Origin: Prevotella sp. P2-180
Lineage (GTDB): Bacteria; Bacteroidota; Bacteroidia; Bacteroidales; Bacteroidaceae
Assembly (NCBI RefSeq): GCF_002251435.1
Contig: NZ_NPJI01000096.1
Span: forward strand, 20,664-84,663
Direction: 5' to 3'
Length of the DNA: 64,000 nucleotides
Below, one piece after another: positions 26,376 through 37,147 of the stretch; within the stretch, counting starts at the first letter, position 1; each line of letters begins with the position of its first letter. A program made the position numbers and the translations under genes. Below the pieces are notes generated by a model. It was not told the origin of the DNA. It did not search any database and was given only the letters and a program-made list of their open reading frames with translations.

Positions 26376-27197
26376 ATGTTGGAGATACTGAAATACACGT
26401 TTTTCCAGAACGCACTGTTGGGAAGTGTGCTGGCCAGTGTGGTATGTGGTTTCGTAGGCACATACATCGTGAGCCGTCGGCTGGTGTTCATCAGCGGTGG
26501 CATCACCCATGCCTCCTTTGGAGGTGTGGGGCTTGGCGTGTTTCTCGGCATCAACCCCATATTGTCAGCCATGGCATTTGCCATTGCAAGCGCATGCGGT
26601 GTACAATGGATGTCGGAAAAGAGAAAGGTAAGGGAAGACAGCGCCATAGCTTTGTTCTGGACCCTTGGAATGAGCGTGGGAATAATATGCAGTTTCCTCA
26701 CCCCCGGATTCATGCCCGACCTCCCGTCGTTTCTCTTCGGCAATATTCTTACAATCGACAGTTTCGACCTCTCTCTACTTGCCATTCTCGCGACATTGGT
26801 AGTAGCGCTATTCCTATTGTTTGAGAACACTATAGTGAGCATAGCCTTCGACCCCGTGTTTTCAAAGACTCAAAACCTTCCGGTGAAGATGGTGGAATAT
26901 GCCATGATGATAATAATAGCTATGACGATAGTAGCCACACTAAGACTCGTGGGCATCGTGTTAGCCATCAGTCTTCTCACCATACCACAGATGACGGCAA
27001 ACATTTTCGTATCACAGTTCCGGAAGATGGAATGGCTCAGCGTGGCGTTTGCCATTTGCTACTGTCTCATGGGGCTTGGAATGTCATATTATCTTAACGT
27101 CCCGTCAGGAGCATCCATCATCTTCGTGTCGATACTAATATACATGATACTTAGAATTCTTAAATCTGCATTCACAAATGAAAAGAAGGCCAGTTAG
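26376..27197 (+). CDS. Metal ABC transporter permease (ABC-3 family, zinc/manganese type)
   Basis: A 273-residue inner membrane protein with about eight hydrophobic helices. The pattern 'VVCGFVGTYIVSRRLVFISGG', then 'HASFGGVGLGVFLG', is the ZnuB/MntB family signature, as is 'LLTIPQMTANIF' in the later half. It would form the channel of a zinc or manganese importer. No ATPase or binding protein is encoded nearby, so those partners must lie elsewhere. The last 20 bases overlap the next gene. Confidence 0.9.
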   Translation: MLEILKYTFFQNALLGSVLASVVCGFVGTYIVSRRLVFISGGITHASFGGVGLGVFLGINPILSAMAFAIASACGVQWMSEKRKVREDSAIALFWTLGMSVGIICSFLTPGFMPDLPSFLFGNILTIDSFDLSLLAILATLVVALFLLFENTIVSIAFDPVFSKTQNLPVKMVEYAMMIIIAMTIVATLRLVGIVLAISLLTIPQMTANIFVSQFRKMEWLSVAFAICYCLMGLGMSYYLNVPSGASIIFVSILIYMILRILKSAFTNEKKAS

Positions 27198-30144
27198 CCC
27201 TTGGGCCATATTTTTTTCCTGTATAGTGACAGCATTGCTGTTTGCTGCTTGCTCTACACAAAAAAACACCTCGGCAACCCGCAGGTGGCACGCCTTCAAT
27301 GCCCGATACAACACATACTTCAACGGAAGCCAGGCATTCATTGAGGGATCGTTGGAGAAAGAAAACGGACACAAGGACAACTTCACGGAACAACTGCCAC
27401 TATACCCTGCGGGCACTAAGACCGGCAAGGACATAGGTAAACAGAATTTCGACCGGGCTATAGAAAAAGCAGAAAAAGCCATCAAACGACATAGCATCAA
27501 AAAACGACCCGAGTGGACCAAGTCGAGACGAAAGACACCAAAAGACATAGAATGGCTTGGCAGACGCGAATACAACCCCTTCATCTGGAAAGCATGGCTG
27601 CTATTAGGGAAATCGCAATTCCAAAAAGGCGAATTCGAAGAGGCGGCAGCCACCTTCTCATACATGGGCAGACTATATGCAACACAACCTGCCATCTACG
27701 GCATTTCAAGAGCATGGCTCGCCAAAAGCTATGCTGAACTCGGATGGATATACGACGCCGAAGACGTGATAACGAAGATGAAGCGAGACTCCATGGACTA
27801 TAGGGCGGTGAAAGACTGGGACTACGCCTACTGCGACTATTATCTCAAAAGCGGACAGAGGAAACAGGCTATCACATACCTGAAAAAAGTAATAAAACAC
27901 GAAAAACGAAAAAAACAACGGGCAAGACAGTGGTATCTGCTCGGACAACTACTGGCTCAGGAGGGAGACAAGGCGGCTGCATACAAATCGTTCAGTAAAG
28001 TCATTAAACTAAGCCCGCCATACGAACTCTCTTTCAACGCACGTATAGCACAGACGGAAGTGATAGGCACAGGTAACGCGAAGAAGATGGTGGGAAGACT
28101 GAAAAGAATGGCTGCCTCGGACAACAACAAGGATTATCTCGACCAAGTTTACTATGCCATAGGCAATATTCACCTGATGAACCGCGACACTCTGAAAGCC
28201 ATTGCAGCATACGAGGAAGGCTACAAGAAGGCCACAAGAAGCGGTATAGAGAAAGGTGTACTGCTGCTCACACTCGGCAACATTTACTGGGAAAGGCAAC
28301 AATATTCCGACGCAAGAAGATGCTATGGAGAAGCCATCGGACTGCTCGACAAAGAACGACCAGACTACCAGCAGCTCTCGGATCGCTCTGTCGTACTCGA
28401 CAAATTAGTGCCCCACACCGAGACCATACACCTGCAAGACTCTCTTCAATACCTTGCATCATGCCCGGAACAAGAGCGAAACGCTGCCATAGACAGGCAG
28501 ATAGAACTCCTGAAGAAAAAAGAAAAGGAAGAAAGAGACGCCGAACTCGACAAGCAGGCTGAGGAAATGCAAAGACAGCAAGCCTCAACAGGCAACCGAC
28601 AGACCAACAACAGACAACAGGCAACAAACACACAACCTACGACCGACAAGTCTGGTGTATGGTATTTCTACAATCCCACTACAGTAAGCCAAGGAAAGGC
28701 GGCATTCGAACGTCTTTGGGGAAAACGCGAAAACATTGACAACTGGAGAAGGTCTAACCAAACAGTGGTGAAGTTTGACAATCCCGAAGAGGCAAACAAC
28801 GGGGAACAGGAAGAAACGGAAGAAAACGGCAGCGAGACAAGCGAAAAACAAGACAAGGGACAAAAAGACAAAGAGGAGAAAGAGGCCGACGACGAAAGCC
28901 AAGACCCTCACAAACGCGAATACTATCTTGCACAGATACCATTCACCGAGGAACAAAAGCAGCAGTCTGACGACCTGTTAAAGCCAGCCCTATTGGAAGC
29001 AGGAATAATCATTAAGGACGAGATGGACAATATACCCGCCTCATGCAAGCACCTTGAACGCCTGCTGCAAAACTGGCCAGACTTTGAACGTAACGACGAG
29101 ACGTGCTACCACCTGTTTCTCGCCTACTCACGACAAGGCAAAGACACAAAGGCTGCCAACATGGTTGAGACACTGAAGAAAAACCATCCTGAAAGCCCAT
29201 ACACAAAACTACTCTCAAACCCTCACTACCTTGAAGACTCAAGATGGGGAGAGCATATAGAAGACTCTATCTACGCCGCCACTTACGAGGCTTTCAAGGC
29301 TGACAACAGCCAAAGAGTAAAGGCAAACGTAACCATAAGCGACGAAAGATTTGAACAGGGCGAAAATCGTGCCAAGTTCCTTTTCATAGGCGCATTGACT
29401 ATGCTGAAGGAAGGCGACTCACAGACATGTGTGAAGATGATGACTGAGGTAGTGGAGAAACACCCCACCTCTGAAGTGGCAGAAATGGCTGGAATGATAG
29501 TTAAAGGAGTAAAAGAGGGGAAGGCTCTTCAAACTGGAGGATTCGACCTGGGCGATGTGTGGTCGAGACGTTCGTCATCAGCCAAGGCTGACTCTACCGC
29601 CGCGGACACTCTCAGCTTGGAACTGAACACTGCCCACGTGGTGATGCTTGCCTTCAAAACCGACTCGGTGAACAGCAACCAGATGCTTTACGAACTGGCA
29701 AAATACAACTTCACCAACTTCCTTGTTAGAAACTTCGACATCAATGTGTCAGGCGAAGAGGGTATAACAAGAATGACTGTCAGCGGATTCCGCAGCTGGG
29801 AAGAGGCTACCGAATACCGTAAACAGCTCTCAAAGGAATTCGCACCTCTACAGAAACCTTCTTCTGGAGTAAGGCTTTTCGTGGTAAGTGAACAAAACCT
29901 GTCACTTCTCGGCACATCATTCAGCTTTGCGGAATATGATGATTTCTACAAGAAAAACATGGAGCCTCTGGCCATGCCCGAAGAAAAGCTGCTCACTGAA
30001 CCGGAAGAAGTGACTACACAACCAAAGGAGGAAGAGGAGGACGACAATGAGGAGGACGACGATAACGATGATTGGGACGGCACTGAAGAAAGCAATGGTG
30101 ACGACCAGGAAGTATTTGACTTTGAAGAAGATTTTTACAGATGA
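27178..30144 (+). CDS. porW: Type IX secretion lipoprotein PorW/SprE
   Basis: A 988-residue lipoprotein (leader ending LFAACSTQK, Cys near residue 25). The N-terminal half holds tetratricopeptide-like repeats ('AWLLLGKSQFQKGEFEEAAATFSYM', quoted in part, and 'WYLLGQLLAQEGDKAAAYKSF'). A long Q/N/E-rich linker spans about 440-580, a second repeat region follows, and the C-terminus is very acidic. The opening 'FNARYNTYFNGSQAF' and overall plan are those of SprE/PorW, needed for T9SS function. It overlaps the metal permease gene upstream and porX downstream (ATGA), which supports the assignment. Confidence 0.85.
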   Translation: MKRRPVSPWAIFFSCIVTALLFAACSTQKNTSATRRWHAFNARYNTYFNGSQAFIEGSLEKENGHKDNFTEQLPLYPAGTKTGKDIGKQNFDRAIEKAEKAIKRHSIKKRPEWTKSRRKTPKDIEWLGRREYNPFIWKAWLLLGKSQFQKGEFEEAAATFSYMGRLYATQPAIYGISRAWLAKSYAELGWIYDAEDVITKMKRDSMDYRAVKDWDYAYCDYYLKSGQRKQAITYLKKVIKHEKRKKQRARQWYLLGQLLAQEGDKAAAYKSFSKVIKLSPPYELSFNARIAQTEVIGTGNAKKMVGRLKRMAASDNNKDYLDQVYYAIGNIHLMNRDTLKAIAAYEEGYKKATRSGIEKGVLLLTLGNIYWERQQYSDARRCYGEAIGLLDKERPDYQQLSDRSVVLDKLVPHTETIHLQDSLQYLASCPEQERNAAIDRQIELLKKKEKEERDAELDKQAEEMQRQQASTGNRQTNNRQQATNTQPTTDKSGVWYFYNPTTVSQGKAAFERLWGKRENIDNWRRSNQTVVKFDNPEEANNGEQEETEENGSETSEKQDKGQKDKEEKEADDESQDPHKREYYLAQIPFTEEQKQQSDDLLKPALLEAGIIIKDEMDNIPASCKHLERLLQNWPDFERNDETCYHLFLAYSRQGKDTKAANMVETLKKNHPESPYTKLLSNPHYLEDSRWGEHIEDSIYAATYEAFKADNSQRVKANVTISDERFEQGENRAKFLFIGALTMLKEGDSQTCVKMMTEVVEKHPTSEVAEMAGMIVKGVKEGKALQTGGFDLGDVWSRRSSSAKADSTAADTLSLELNTAHVVMLAFKTDSVNSNQMLYELAKYNFTNFLVRNFDINVSGEEGITRMTVSGFRSWEEATEYRKQLSKEFAPLQKPSSGVRLFVVSEQNLSLLGTSFSFAEYDDFYKKNMEPLAMPEEKLLTEPEEVTTQPKEEEEDDNEEDDDNDDWDGTEESNGDDQEVFDFEEDFYR

Positions 30145-31730
30145 CAAACGGATTACTGTTATGGGCTGACGACGAGATAGAACATCTCAAAGCCCACGTG
30201 ATGTTCCTTCAGAAAAAGGGATATGAAGTGGTGACGGTGAGCAATGGTCACGACGCAATAAAGCAATGCGAGACAAGAACTTTCGACCTCGTGCTGCTCG
30301 ACGAAATGATGCCTGGTCTTTCGGGACTTGAGACTCTGCAGAGAATAAAATCTGTACAGCCACAAGTGCCGGTGGTGATGGTGACAAAAAGCGAGGAGGA
30401 AGACATCATGAACCAGGCTATCGGCAAAAATATTGCAGACTATCTGATAAAGCCTGTCAACCCAAACCAAATATTGCTGTCGCTGAAGAAAAACATACAC
30501 CAAAAGGCCATCGTGGCTGAAGTGACACAGTCAGACTACCAGCAGAACTTCCAGCAGATAGCCATGAAAATTGATGACTCGCGCAACTGGAATGACTGGA
30601 TTGAGGTTTACAAGATGTTGGTACACTGGGAACTGGAACTGTCGCAACTGCCTACTGCCGACACACCGCTGCTGGACTCGCTGGTAATGCAAAAGGAAGA
30701 CGCCAACATAAGGTTTGCGAAGTTCATAAAAAAGAACTACGAAACCTGGATGGACGAGATAAGCTCACCTAAGCCAAGGAGCGAAAACCGCCCCATACTG
30801 AGTACAGAAGTGATGAAAACGGCTGTTTTTCCACACATCGACGCAGGCGAAAAGGTGTTTCTACTTGTATTCGACAATTTCAGATACGACCAGTGGAGAC
30901 TTCTTGCAAAAGAGATAGGCGACATGTTTGACATCGACGAGCAGCTCTACTACAGCATACTGCCCACAGCCACCCAGTATGCCCGCAATGCCATATTCAG
31001 CGGTCTCATGCCCGACGGCATCGCAAAGATGTTTCCCGACTTATGGGTAGACGAGGACGAAGAGGAGGGGAAGAACCTCAACGAAGAGCCTTTGGTAAGA
31101 ACACAGATAGAACGATATAGGCGCAAGGACTCTTTCTCTTATACAAAAATAAACGATTCGGCCTCAGCGGAAAAGTTTATGGCGAAGTTTAACGAAATAC
31201 AAAACAAAGACCTCAATGTCGTGGTGTTTAACTTCATCGACATACTTAGCCACGCACGAACAGAGTCGAAAACCGTAAGGGAACTGGCGAAAGACGAAAA
31301 GGCCTACAGAAGCATCACCATGAGCTGGTTCCGCCACTCTGTGGTATACGACATCTTCAAGATGCTGTCCTCAAGCGACTACCGCATAGTGGTTACTACA
31401 GACCATGGTTCGATTCGTGTAAACAAACCCGTGAAGATTATTGGCGAGCGCAATACCAACACCAACCTTCGCTACAAGATAGGCAGAAACTTGGGATTCG
31501 ATGCAAAAGACCTCTTCGTGATAAAGGATCCCCGACGTGTGCATCTGCCGCAACCTAACGTGAGCACCAACTACGTGTTTGCACAGGGGAACCAGTTTTT
31601 CGCCTATCCGAACAACTACAATTATTACGTACAGTATTATAGGGACACATTCCAACATGGAGGCATATCCATGGAAGAAATCATCATACCATTAGTAACA
31701 TTAAAACCAAGGAAAGAAAAATGGAACTGA
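30141..31730 (+). CDS. porX: T9SS response regulator PorX (receiver plus PglZ domain)
   Basis: A 529-residue cytoplasmic regulator. The receiver domain (1-120) has Asp10/Asp11, phospho-acceptor Asp54 ('LLDEMMPG'), Thr82 and Lys104 ('YLIKPV'). A helical linker leads to a PglZ domain of the alkaline phosphatase superfamily (about 215-525) with metal-binding phrases 'FDNFRYDQW', '[16 protein letters not shown]', '[10 protein letters not shown]' and 'TTDHGSIRV'. PorX is a known regulator of type IX secretion, partnered with the kinase PorY, which is not in this window. It overlaps porW by four bases and tsaE by ten. Confidence 0.93.
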   Translation: MTNGLLLWADDEIEHLKAHVMFLQKKGYEVVTVSNGHDAIKQCETRTFDLVLLDEMMPGLSGLETLQRIKSVQPQVPVVMVTKSEEEDIMNQAIGKNIADYLIKPVNPNQILLSLKKNIHQKAIVAEVTQSDYQQNFQQIAMKIDDSRNWNDWIEVYKMLVHWELELSQLPTADTPLLDSLVMQKEDANIRFAKFIKKNYETWMDEISSPKPRSENRPILSTEVMKTAVFPHIDAGEKVFLLVFDNFRYDQWRLLAKEIGDMFDIDEQLYYSILPTATQYARNAIFSGLMPDGIAKMFPDLWVDEDEEEGKNLNEEPLVRTQIERYRRKDSFSYTKINDSASAEKFMAKFNEIQNKDLNVVVFNFIDILSHARTESKTVRELAKDEKAYRSITMSWFRHSVVYDIFKMLSSSDYRIVVTTDHGSIRVNKPVKIIGERNTNTNLRYKIGRNLGFDAKDLFVIKDPRRVHLPQPNVSTNYVFAQGNQFFAYPNNYNYYVQYYRDTFQHGGISMEEIIIPLVTLKPRKEKWN

Positions 31731-32134
31731 GAATAGACAACATTGATTCTATAAGAGAAGCTGCAAGACAGTTTGTGGCTGCAACGGGAGAAAACACCGT
31801 GTTTGCATTCTACGGAAAAATGGGAGCTGGCAAGACCACCTTCATCAAGGCCGTATGCGAAGAACTTGGTGTAGAAGATGTCATCACTTCTCCCACGTTT
31901 GCCATCGTAAACGAATACAGGTCGGATACCACCGGAGAACTTATCTATCACTTCGACTTCTATCGCATCAAGAAGATTGAGGAGGTATACGATATGGGCT
32001 ACGAAGACTATTTCTACAGCGGAGCCCTCTGCTTCATTGAATGGCCGGAGCTGATAGAGGAACTATTGCCGGAGGAGGCGGTAAAAGTGACTATTGAAGA
32101 GAATGCGGACGGAAGCAGGATTGTGAGGTTTTGA
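31721..32134 (+). CDS. tsaE: tRNA threonylcarbamoyladenosine biosynthesis ATPase TsaE
   Basis: A 137-residue P-loop protein. Walker A is GKMGAGKTT (about 32-40). Other family marks are '[11 protein letters not shown]', 'HFDFYRIK' and '[15 protein letters not shown]'. With TsaB and TsaD it makes t6A37 in ANN-decoding tRNAs. The ATG lies within the end of porX, so translation is coupled. It is the last gene of the aroA-porW-porX operon and is followed by a hairpin. Confidence 0.95.
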   Translation: MELRIDNIDSIREAARQFVAATGENTVFAFYGKMGAGKTTFIKAVCEELGVEDVITSPTFAIVNEYRSDTTGELIYHFDFYRIKKIEEVYDMGYEDYFYSGALCFIEWPELIEELLPEEAVKVTIEENADGSRIVRF

Positions 32135-32177
32135 GGATAAGAGGAAAGGTTAAAAGGTTAAAAGGTTAAGGGGTTAA

Positions 32178-32215
32178 AGGAGTTAAGGAGCCTACTTCTT
32201 AACTCCTTAACTCCT
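32178..32215. terminator. Inverted repeat between tsaE and trxA, possible bidirectional terminator
   Basis: A 13-bp perfect stem (aggagttaaggag at 32178-32190, complement at 32203-32215). It follows a run of 'aaaaggtt' repeats from 32140. No strong T run is present, so termination is uncertain. Confidence 0.5.
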
Positions 32216-32238
32216 GAAAATAGCGTTAACTACATTTT

Positions 32239-32553
32239 TTAGAGCAATGCCTTGAACTTGTCTTCAATCTTGGACTTTGAAGCGGCACCAACCATTTTGT
32301 CTACCACTTCGCCACCTTTGAAGAACAGTATTGTCGGGATGTTGCGAATACCAAATTCAGCGGCAATGTCATCACATTCCTCAACGTCGCACTTGCCTAC
32401 GTTGATCTTGCCGTCGTATTCTGTTGCCAGTTCTTCAATGATTGGGGCAATCATACGGCATGGTCCACACCATGTAGCCCAAAAGTCAACAACCAATGGC
32501 AGTTCGCCATTCTTCAAACTCTCGAAATTGCTTGCTGTAATTTTTGTTTCCAT
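32239..32553 (-). CDS. trxA: Thioredoxin
   Basis: A 104-residue thioredoxin with active site WCGPC (Cys29, Cys32), a cis-proline loop ('[13 protein letters not shown]') and no signal peptide. It reduces disulfides in the cytoplasm. It lies 30 bp downstream of dnaE and is probably in its transcript. Length and motifs are normal. Confidence 0.97.
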   Translation of the reverse strand: METKITASNFESLKNGELPLVVDFWATWCGPCRMIAPIIEELATEYDGKINVGKCDVEECDDIAAEFGIRNIPTILFFKGGEVVDKMVGAASKSKIEDKFKALL

Positions 32554-32583
32554 TTCTTTAATAAATGTTTTGTTATAATAATG

Positions 32584-35500
32584 TTAATTGATTTTATATT
32601 CTAACGCCTCTTGCTGATCAATATAGTTGATGAGCTGGCTTCTCACGTCTACTGTCCTCGACTGGCTTTTCAGCAATACGTGTTTCTTGCCTTGTGAGTC
32701 ACGAAGTTGGAAGAACAGCTGTGTCTTTCCGGGATTCTCTGTTATTATCTCGTTTAGCTCTTCCACCGTGCGTGCGTCAAGCTTGTCGGTGTTGATGGAA
32801 ATGGTGAGTTTCGTCAGTGTGCTGTCCTTCACCGTCTGCATATATTTCACGTCGGTCACCTTCATGTCATAGAGATTACTGTCGCGGAATCTCTGTTTCA
32901 TCTCTGCGAGAATGTAAACAGTGGAACCTTCCACAAACATTCCTGCCCAGCGTCCCCAGTCTTCTCCAAAAAGAGGCAGCACACCACTGCCGTTGAAATC
33001 TTCAATGGTAACAAAGCCACAGGGTTTTCCCGTCTTGGTATATTTCTGTCTTATGGCAGTCACTATGCCTCCCAACACCACTTGCTCACGGTCGGTCAGT
33101 CGCTGCACGTCTTCAAGTTCCTGGCATGAGGTATTGCAAAGGCTGTCGAGTATCACCTTATACTCATCGAGCGGATGTGCCGAGAGATAGATGCCCACGA
33201 GGTCACGTTCCCTGTTTAGTCTTTCTATATCGCTCCATTGTTCTCCTTTTACTATTGGAGGTGTGGATATCTCCACTGCATTATCCTCTCCGAAGAGAGA
33301 ATTTCTCGCCTGTGCCCTTTCTGCCTGATACAGCTGGCCATAGCGCACGAGCGTGTCTATGAACTGGTCGCCTTTGGATGTCTTGGCAAAAAAGTCCTCA
33401 CGCTTTAGTTCGCTGAAGCAGTCGAAGCCTCCGCTCAGCACGAGCGACTCAATACACTTTCGGTTACAGTTGGAGAGGTTCACTCGCTGTATGAAGTCAA
33501 ATATTGAGCTATACGGTCCGTTAGCTTCACGTTCTTTTATTATAGAGTCGGCAGCGGCACCTCCCACGCCTTTTATAGCGCTGATGCCAAAGCGTATCTC
33601 GCCTTTCTTGTTTGCACTGAACTTAGCGCGGCTTTCGTTTACGTCAGGACCGAGTGTTGGTATTCCCATTGCCCGGCACTCGTCCATAAGCTTTGTAATT
33701 TCATTGATATTGTCGAGGTTTCGGCTCATCACTGCCGCCATATATTCCGCAGGATAGTGTGCCTTAAGATAAGCCGTCTGATAGCTCACCCATGAGTAGC
33801 ACGTGGCGTGACTCTTGTTGAAGGCGTATGAAGCAAACTTCTCCCAGTCGCCCCATATTTTCTCAAGCACCTTCGGGTCATGTCCGTTTTTCTGTCCGCC
33901 TTCGATAAACTTTGGTTTCATGGCGTCTACGATGGCTTTCTTTTTCTTACCCATCGCCTTTCTCAAGGCGTCGCTTTCGCCTCGGGTGAAATCGGCGAGC
34001 TGTCTTGACAGCAACATCACCTGCTCTTGGTATACAGTGATGCCGTATGTGTCCTTGAGATATTTTTCCATACATGGTATGTCATACTTTATCTCTTCTC
34101 GCCCGTTCTTTCGTGCGATGAACGAAGGGATATAGTCCATAGGTCCCGGACGATAGAGGGCATTCATGGCTATTAGGTCTTCAAAGACGGTAGGATGCAG
34201 TTCGCGAAGATATTTCTGCATGCCTGGCGACTCAAACTGGAAGGTGCCGATGGTACGTCCGTCGCAGTATAGCTGGTATGTCTGTTCGTCGTCGATGGGT
34301 ATGGTATCGAGATCTACCACATGTCCTCTGGTAAGTCTGATATTCTCTACGGCTTCCTTCATGATGGACAGTGTTTTCAGTCCGAGGAAGTCCATCTTTA
34401 TGAGTCCCGTGGACTCTATCACGTGTCCGTCATATTGCGTACAGCGTAATTTGTGTCCTGGGTCGGCTTTGTCTTCAGCCACCGACACTGGCACCCAATC
34501 GCTGATCTTGTCTCTACAGATGATAAAGCCGCAGGCGTGTATTCCAGTGCCTCTCACGGTGCCTTCAAGCATCTTGGCGTAAGCCATTGTGTTGTGGAGC
34601 TTCGGGTCGGAGCTGGCCTCTGCGTCGCGAAGTTCTGGTATGCACTTTATGGCGTTACCCAAGTTCATTTTCAGTCCGTCGGGCAGTTTGTCGGGAATGA
34701 GTTTGCATAGCCAGTTTGCCTTTTCCAATGGCAGTTTTTCCACTCTCGCCACGTCTTTGATGGAGTTTTTTGTTGCCATAGTGCCATAGGTGATGATATG
34801 GGCACAGTTTTCGTGTCCATACTTTTCTTCCACCCATTCCAGCACTCTGCCTCGTCCGTCGTCGTCGAAGTCTGTATCGATATCTGGCAGGGAAATACGG
34901 TCGGGATTGAGGAAACGCTCAAACAGCAGGTCGTATTTTATAGGGTCGATCTTTGTGATGCCTAAGCAGTATGCCACCACCGACCCGGCAGCGGAGCCAC
35001 GTCCTGGACCTACCATCACGCCCAGTTCGTCACGTGCCGAGTTGATAAAATCCTGGACTATAAGGAAGTATCCTGGGAATCCCATGGTCTTCATGATATG
35101 CAGTTCGAAACGTATTCTGTCGTCCACTTCTTTAGTCAGCGGCATGGGATATAGCTTTTCGGCTCCTTCGTATGCAAGTTTTGCAAGATAGTCGGCCTCG
35201 AACTTTATTCGGTAGAGTTTGTCGATACCGCCGAGTTTTGCGATTTTCTTCTCACCTTCCTCGCGCGGCAACGGATTCTCTCCGTTTTCGTCGGTAGTGA
35301 ACTCATTGAAGATGTCCTCGTCTGTAAATTTCCGGCGCCACTCTTCCTCGGTACCGAAATCCTCCGGTATGGGGAAAAATGGCATAATGGGTGGATTTTC
35401 TATGTCGTAGAATTCCACTTTGTCGAGCACTTCAAGGGTATTTGACAGAGCTTCGGGAATGTCGGCAAACACCTCGTTCATTTCTTCCCTTGTCTTAAAC

Positions 35501-36294
35501 CACTCCTGCTTTGAGTATAACATTCGGGTAGGGTCGTCGAGGTCTTTTCCGGTTGAGAGACACAACAGATGGTCGTGTGCCTCTGCGTTCTCTTGGTCTA
35601 CAAAATGCGCGTCGTTGGAACAAATCACCTTTATCCCATACTCCTTTGCCAATTCAAGCAGCACCTTGTTGGCTTTCTGCTGCAATGGGAACGTTTCGCG
35701 GTTGGCACGTATTGCAGGGTCTTTTACCTCGTGTCGCTGCAGCTCAAGGTAGTAGTCGTCTCCAAACACCCTTTTGTGCCATTCTATCGACTCCCTCGCA
35801 CCTTCAATGTCGTCGGCAAGAATCTTGCGTGGCACCTCACCGGCAATACAAGCCGAGCATACTATCAGGTCTTCGTGGTATTTCTCCAGTTCTGCCCTGT
35901 CGGTACGCGGACGTCCGTAGAATCCGTCAACCCATGCATTAGACACCAGTTTTATAAGGTTCTTGTATCCCCGGTAGTTCTTTGCAAGAACAATGAGATG
36001 GTAACCTCCCCGGTCGCCATTGTCTTTGTTTTTGTCTTCTTTCCTATGTCGTGCCACATACATCTCACATCCGAAGATAGGCTTGAAAGGCTCAAGTCCT
36101 TCTTTTTTTCTTCCACCGTTCACCTTATTGCAATAGTCGAAGAACTCTTTAATGCCAAACATGTCGCCATGATCGGTCACCGCCATGCCCTTCATTCCGT
36201 TGGCCACGGCTTTGTCTACGAGTTTTGCAATACTTGACTGTCCGTCGAGTATGGAGTAGTACGTATGAACGTGAAGATGTATGAAATCTTGCAT
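32584..36294 (-). CDS. dnaE: DNA polymerase III subunit alpha
   Basis: A 1236-residue replicative polymerase. The PHP domain is at the N-terminus ('FIHLHVHTYYSILDG', 'VTDHGDMFG'). The polymerase core contains 'GPGRGSAAGSVVAYCLGIT' and the catalytic 'LPDIDTDFDDDGR'. Helix-hairpin-helix and OB-fold regions follow ('QVVLGGIVTAIRQKYTKTGK'). The start at 36294 (MQDFIHLH) puts the PHP motif at the usual position; an in-frame start at 36354 adds 20 residues with no counterpart. It is divergent from psd and upstream of trxA. The size is typical of Bacteroidota DnaE. Confidence 0.97.
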   Translation of the reverse strand: MQDFIHLHVHTYYSILDGQSSIAKLVDKAVANGMKGMAVTDHGDMFGIKEFFDYCNKVNGGRKKEGLEPFKPIFGCEMYVARHRKEDKNKDNGDRGGYHLIVLAKNYRGYKNLIKLVSNAWVDGFYGRPRTDRAELEKYHEDLIVCSACIAGEVPRKILADDIEGARESIEWHKRVFGDDYYLELQRHEVKDPAIRANRETFPLQQKANKVLLELAKEYGIKVICSNDAHFVDQENAEAHDHLLCLSTGKDLDDPTRMLYSKQEWFKTREEMNEVFADIPEALSNTLEVLDKVEFYDIENPPIMPFFPIPEDFGTEEEWRRKFTDEDIFNEFTTDENGENPLPREEGEKKIAKLGGIDKLYRIKFEADYLAKLAYEGAEKLYPMPLTKEVDDRIRFELHIMKTMGFPGYFLIVQDFINSARDELGVMVGPGRGSAAGSVVAYCLGITKIDPIKYDLLFERFLNPDRISLPDIDTDFDDDGRGRVLEWVEEKYGHENCAHIITYGTMATKNSIKDVARVEKLPLEKANWLCKLIPDKLPDGLKMNLGNAIKCIPELRDAEASSDPKLHNTMAYAKMLEGTVRGTGIHACGFIICRDKISDWVPVSVAEDKADPGHKLRCTQYDGHVIESTGLIKMDFLGLKTLSIMKEAVENIRLTRGHVVDLDTIPIDDEQTYQLYCDGRTIGTFQFESPGMQKYLRELHPTVFEDLIAMNALYRPGPMDYIPSFIARKNGREEIKYDIPCMEKYLKDTYGITVYQEQVMLLSRQLADFTRGESDALRKAMGKKKKAIVDAMKPKFIEGGQKNGHDPKVLEKIWGDWEKFASYAFNKSHATCYSWVSYQTAYLKAHYPAEYMAAVMSRNLDNINEITKLMDECRAMGIPTLGPDVNESRAKFSANKKGEIRFGISAIKGVGGAAADSIIKEREANGPYSSIFDFIQRVNLSNCNRKCIESLVLSGGFDCFSELKREDFFAKTSKGDQFIDTLVRYGQLYQAERAQARNSLFGEDNAVEISTPPIVKGEQWSDIERLNRERDLVGIYLSAHPLDEYKVILDSLCNTSCQELEDVQRLTDREQVVLGGIVTAIRQKYTKTGKPCGFVTIEDFNGSGVLPLFGEDWGRWAGMFVEGSTVYILAEMKQRFRDSNLYDMKVTDVKYMQTVKDSTLTKLTISINTDKLDARTVEELNEIITENPGKTQLFFQLRDSQGKKHVLLKSQSRTVDVRSQLINYIDQQEALEYKIN

Positions 36295-36370
36295 TTTTCG
36301 TGTTATTTGTAGTTTTCGAGGTGTAAAGTTACGCTTATTCCGCGAAATAACCAAAAGAAATTGAAAAAAG

Positions 36371-36402
36371 TTTGTTTATTATTCAAAAAAGATGTATCTT
36401 TG
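36371..36402 (+). promoter_or_regulatory. Promoter of the psd-pssA operon
   Basis: TTTG at 36371-36374 and TATCTTTG at 36395-36402 are 20 bp apart, a full consensus match. The start codon at 36433 follows after about 30 bases, and an earlier in-frame start (36361) would lie upstream of the promoter. Confidence 0.85.
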
Positions 36403-36432
36403 CAGTGCAAATATCAATCAACGAGTTACCTC

Positions 36433-37128
36433 ATGGGAAAAAGAATACGAAAATTGAAGAAACAAAGGATACACAGAGAAGGCACCGGAACACTAATATA
36501 TAGCTTAGCTGGAATTGTTGCCGTCGCTGTCTTTCTGCATTGGATCGGGGTACCGGCTGGGGTATTCTGGAGTTTCGTTGCCGTTGTTGGCATCGCTTGG
36601 GCTATTGTCCTGAACTTCTACCGATGTCCTATCCGTGAGTTTAAGGAAGACACAGAGCGTATTGTGGTTGCGCCTGCCGATGGTAAGATAGTTGTGGTGG
36701 AAGAAGTTGAAGAAAACGAGTATTTCCACGACCGCCGTCTTATGATTTCCATATTCATGAGTCTTGTAAATGTTCACGCAAACTGGTTTCCTGTTGACGG
36801 CAAAGTAAAATTCGTGAAGCATTTCAACGGAAACTTCCATAAGGCTTGGCTTCCGAAGGCCAGCGAGGAAAACGAGCATGCGGACGTTATGATTACCACT
36901 CCTGAAGGCGACGACATTCTATGCCGTCAGATTGCTGGTGCCATGGCTCGTCGTATTGTGACATATGCCAAGGAAGGTGAGGAATGCTTCATCGACGAAC
37001 ACTTGGGCTTCATCAAGCTTGGCTCACGAGTGGATGTTTATCTGCCATTAGGCAGCGAGCCTTTGGTAAAGATTGGACAATATACCACTGGCGACCTTAC
37101 CGTCATTGCACGTCTTCCGAAGATATAA
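36433..37128 (+). CDS. psd: Phosphatidylserine decarboxylase (short, archaeal-type)
   Basis: A 231-residue membrane-associated pyruvoyl enzyme that makes phosphatidylethanolamine. One hydrophobic helical hairpin is near residues 22-62. Conserved parts are '[15 protein letters not shown]', '[17 protein letters not shown]' and '[16 protein letters not shown]', where the Ser after Gly is the expected self-cleavage site that forms the pyruvoyl group. The short length matches the family type used in Bacteroidota. The phosphatidylserine synthase gene follows 19 bp later. Confidence 0.95.
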   Translation: MGKRIRKLKKQRIHREGTGTLIYSLAGIVAVAVFLHWIGVPAGVFWSFVAVVGIAWAIVLNFYRCPIREFKEDTERIVVAPADGKIVVVEEVEENEYFHDRRLMISIFMSLVNVHANWFPVDGKVKFVKHFNGNFHKAWLPKASEENEHADVMITTPEGDDILCRQIAGAMARRIVTYAKEGEECFIDEHLGFIKLGSRVDVYLPLGSEPLVKIGQYTTGDLTVIARLPKI

Positions 37129-37147
37129 TATAATAAGGTGTAATCAT

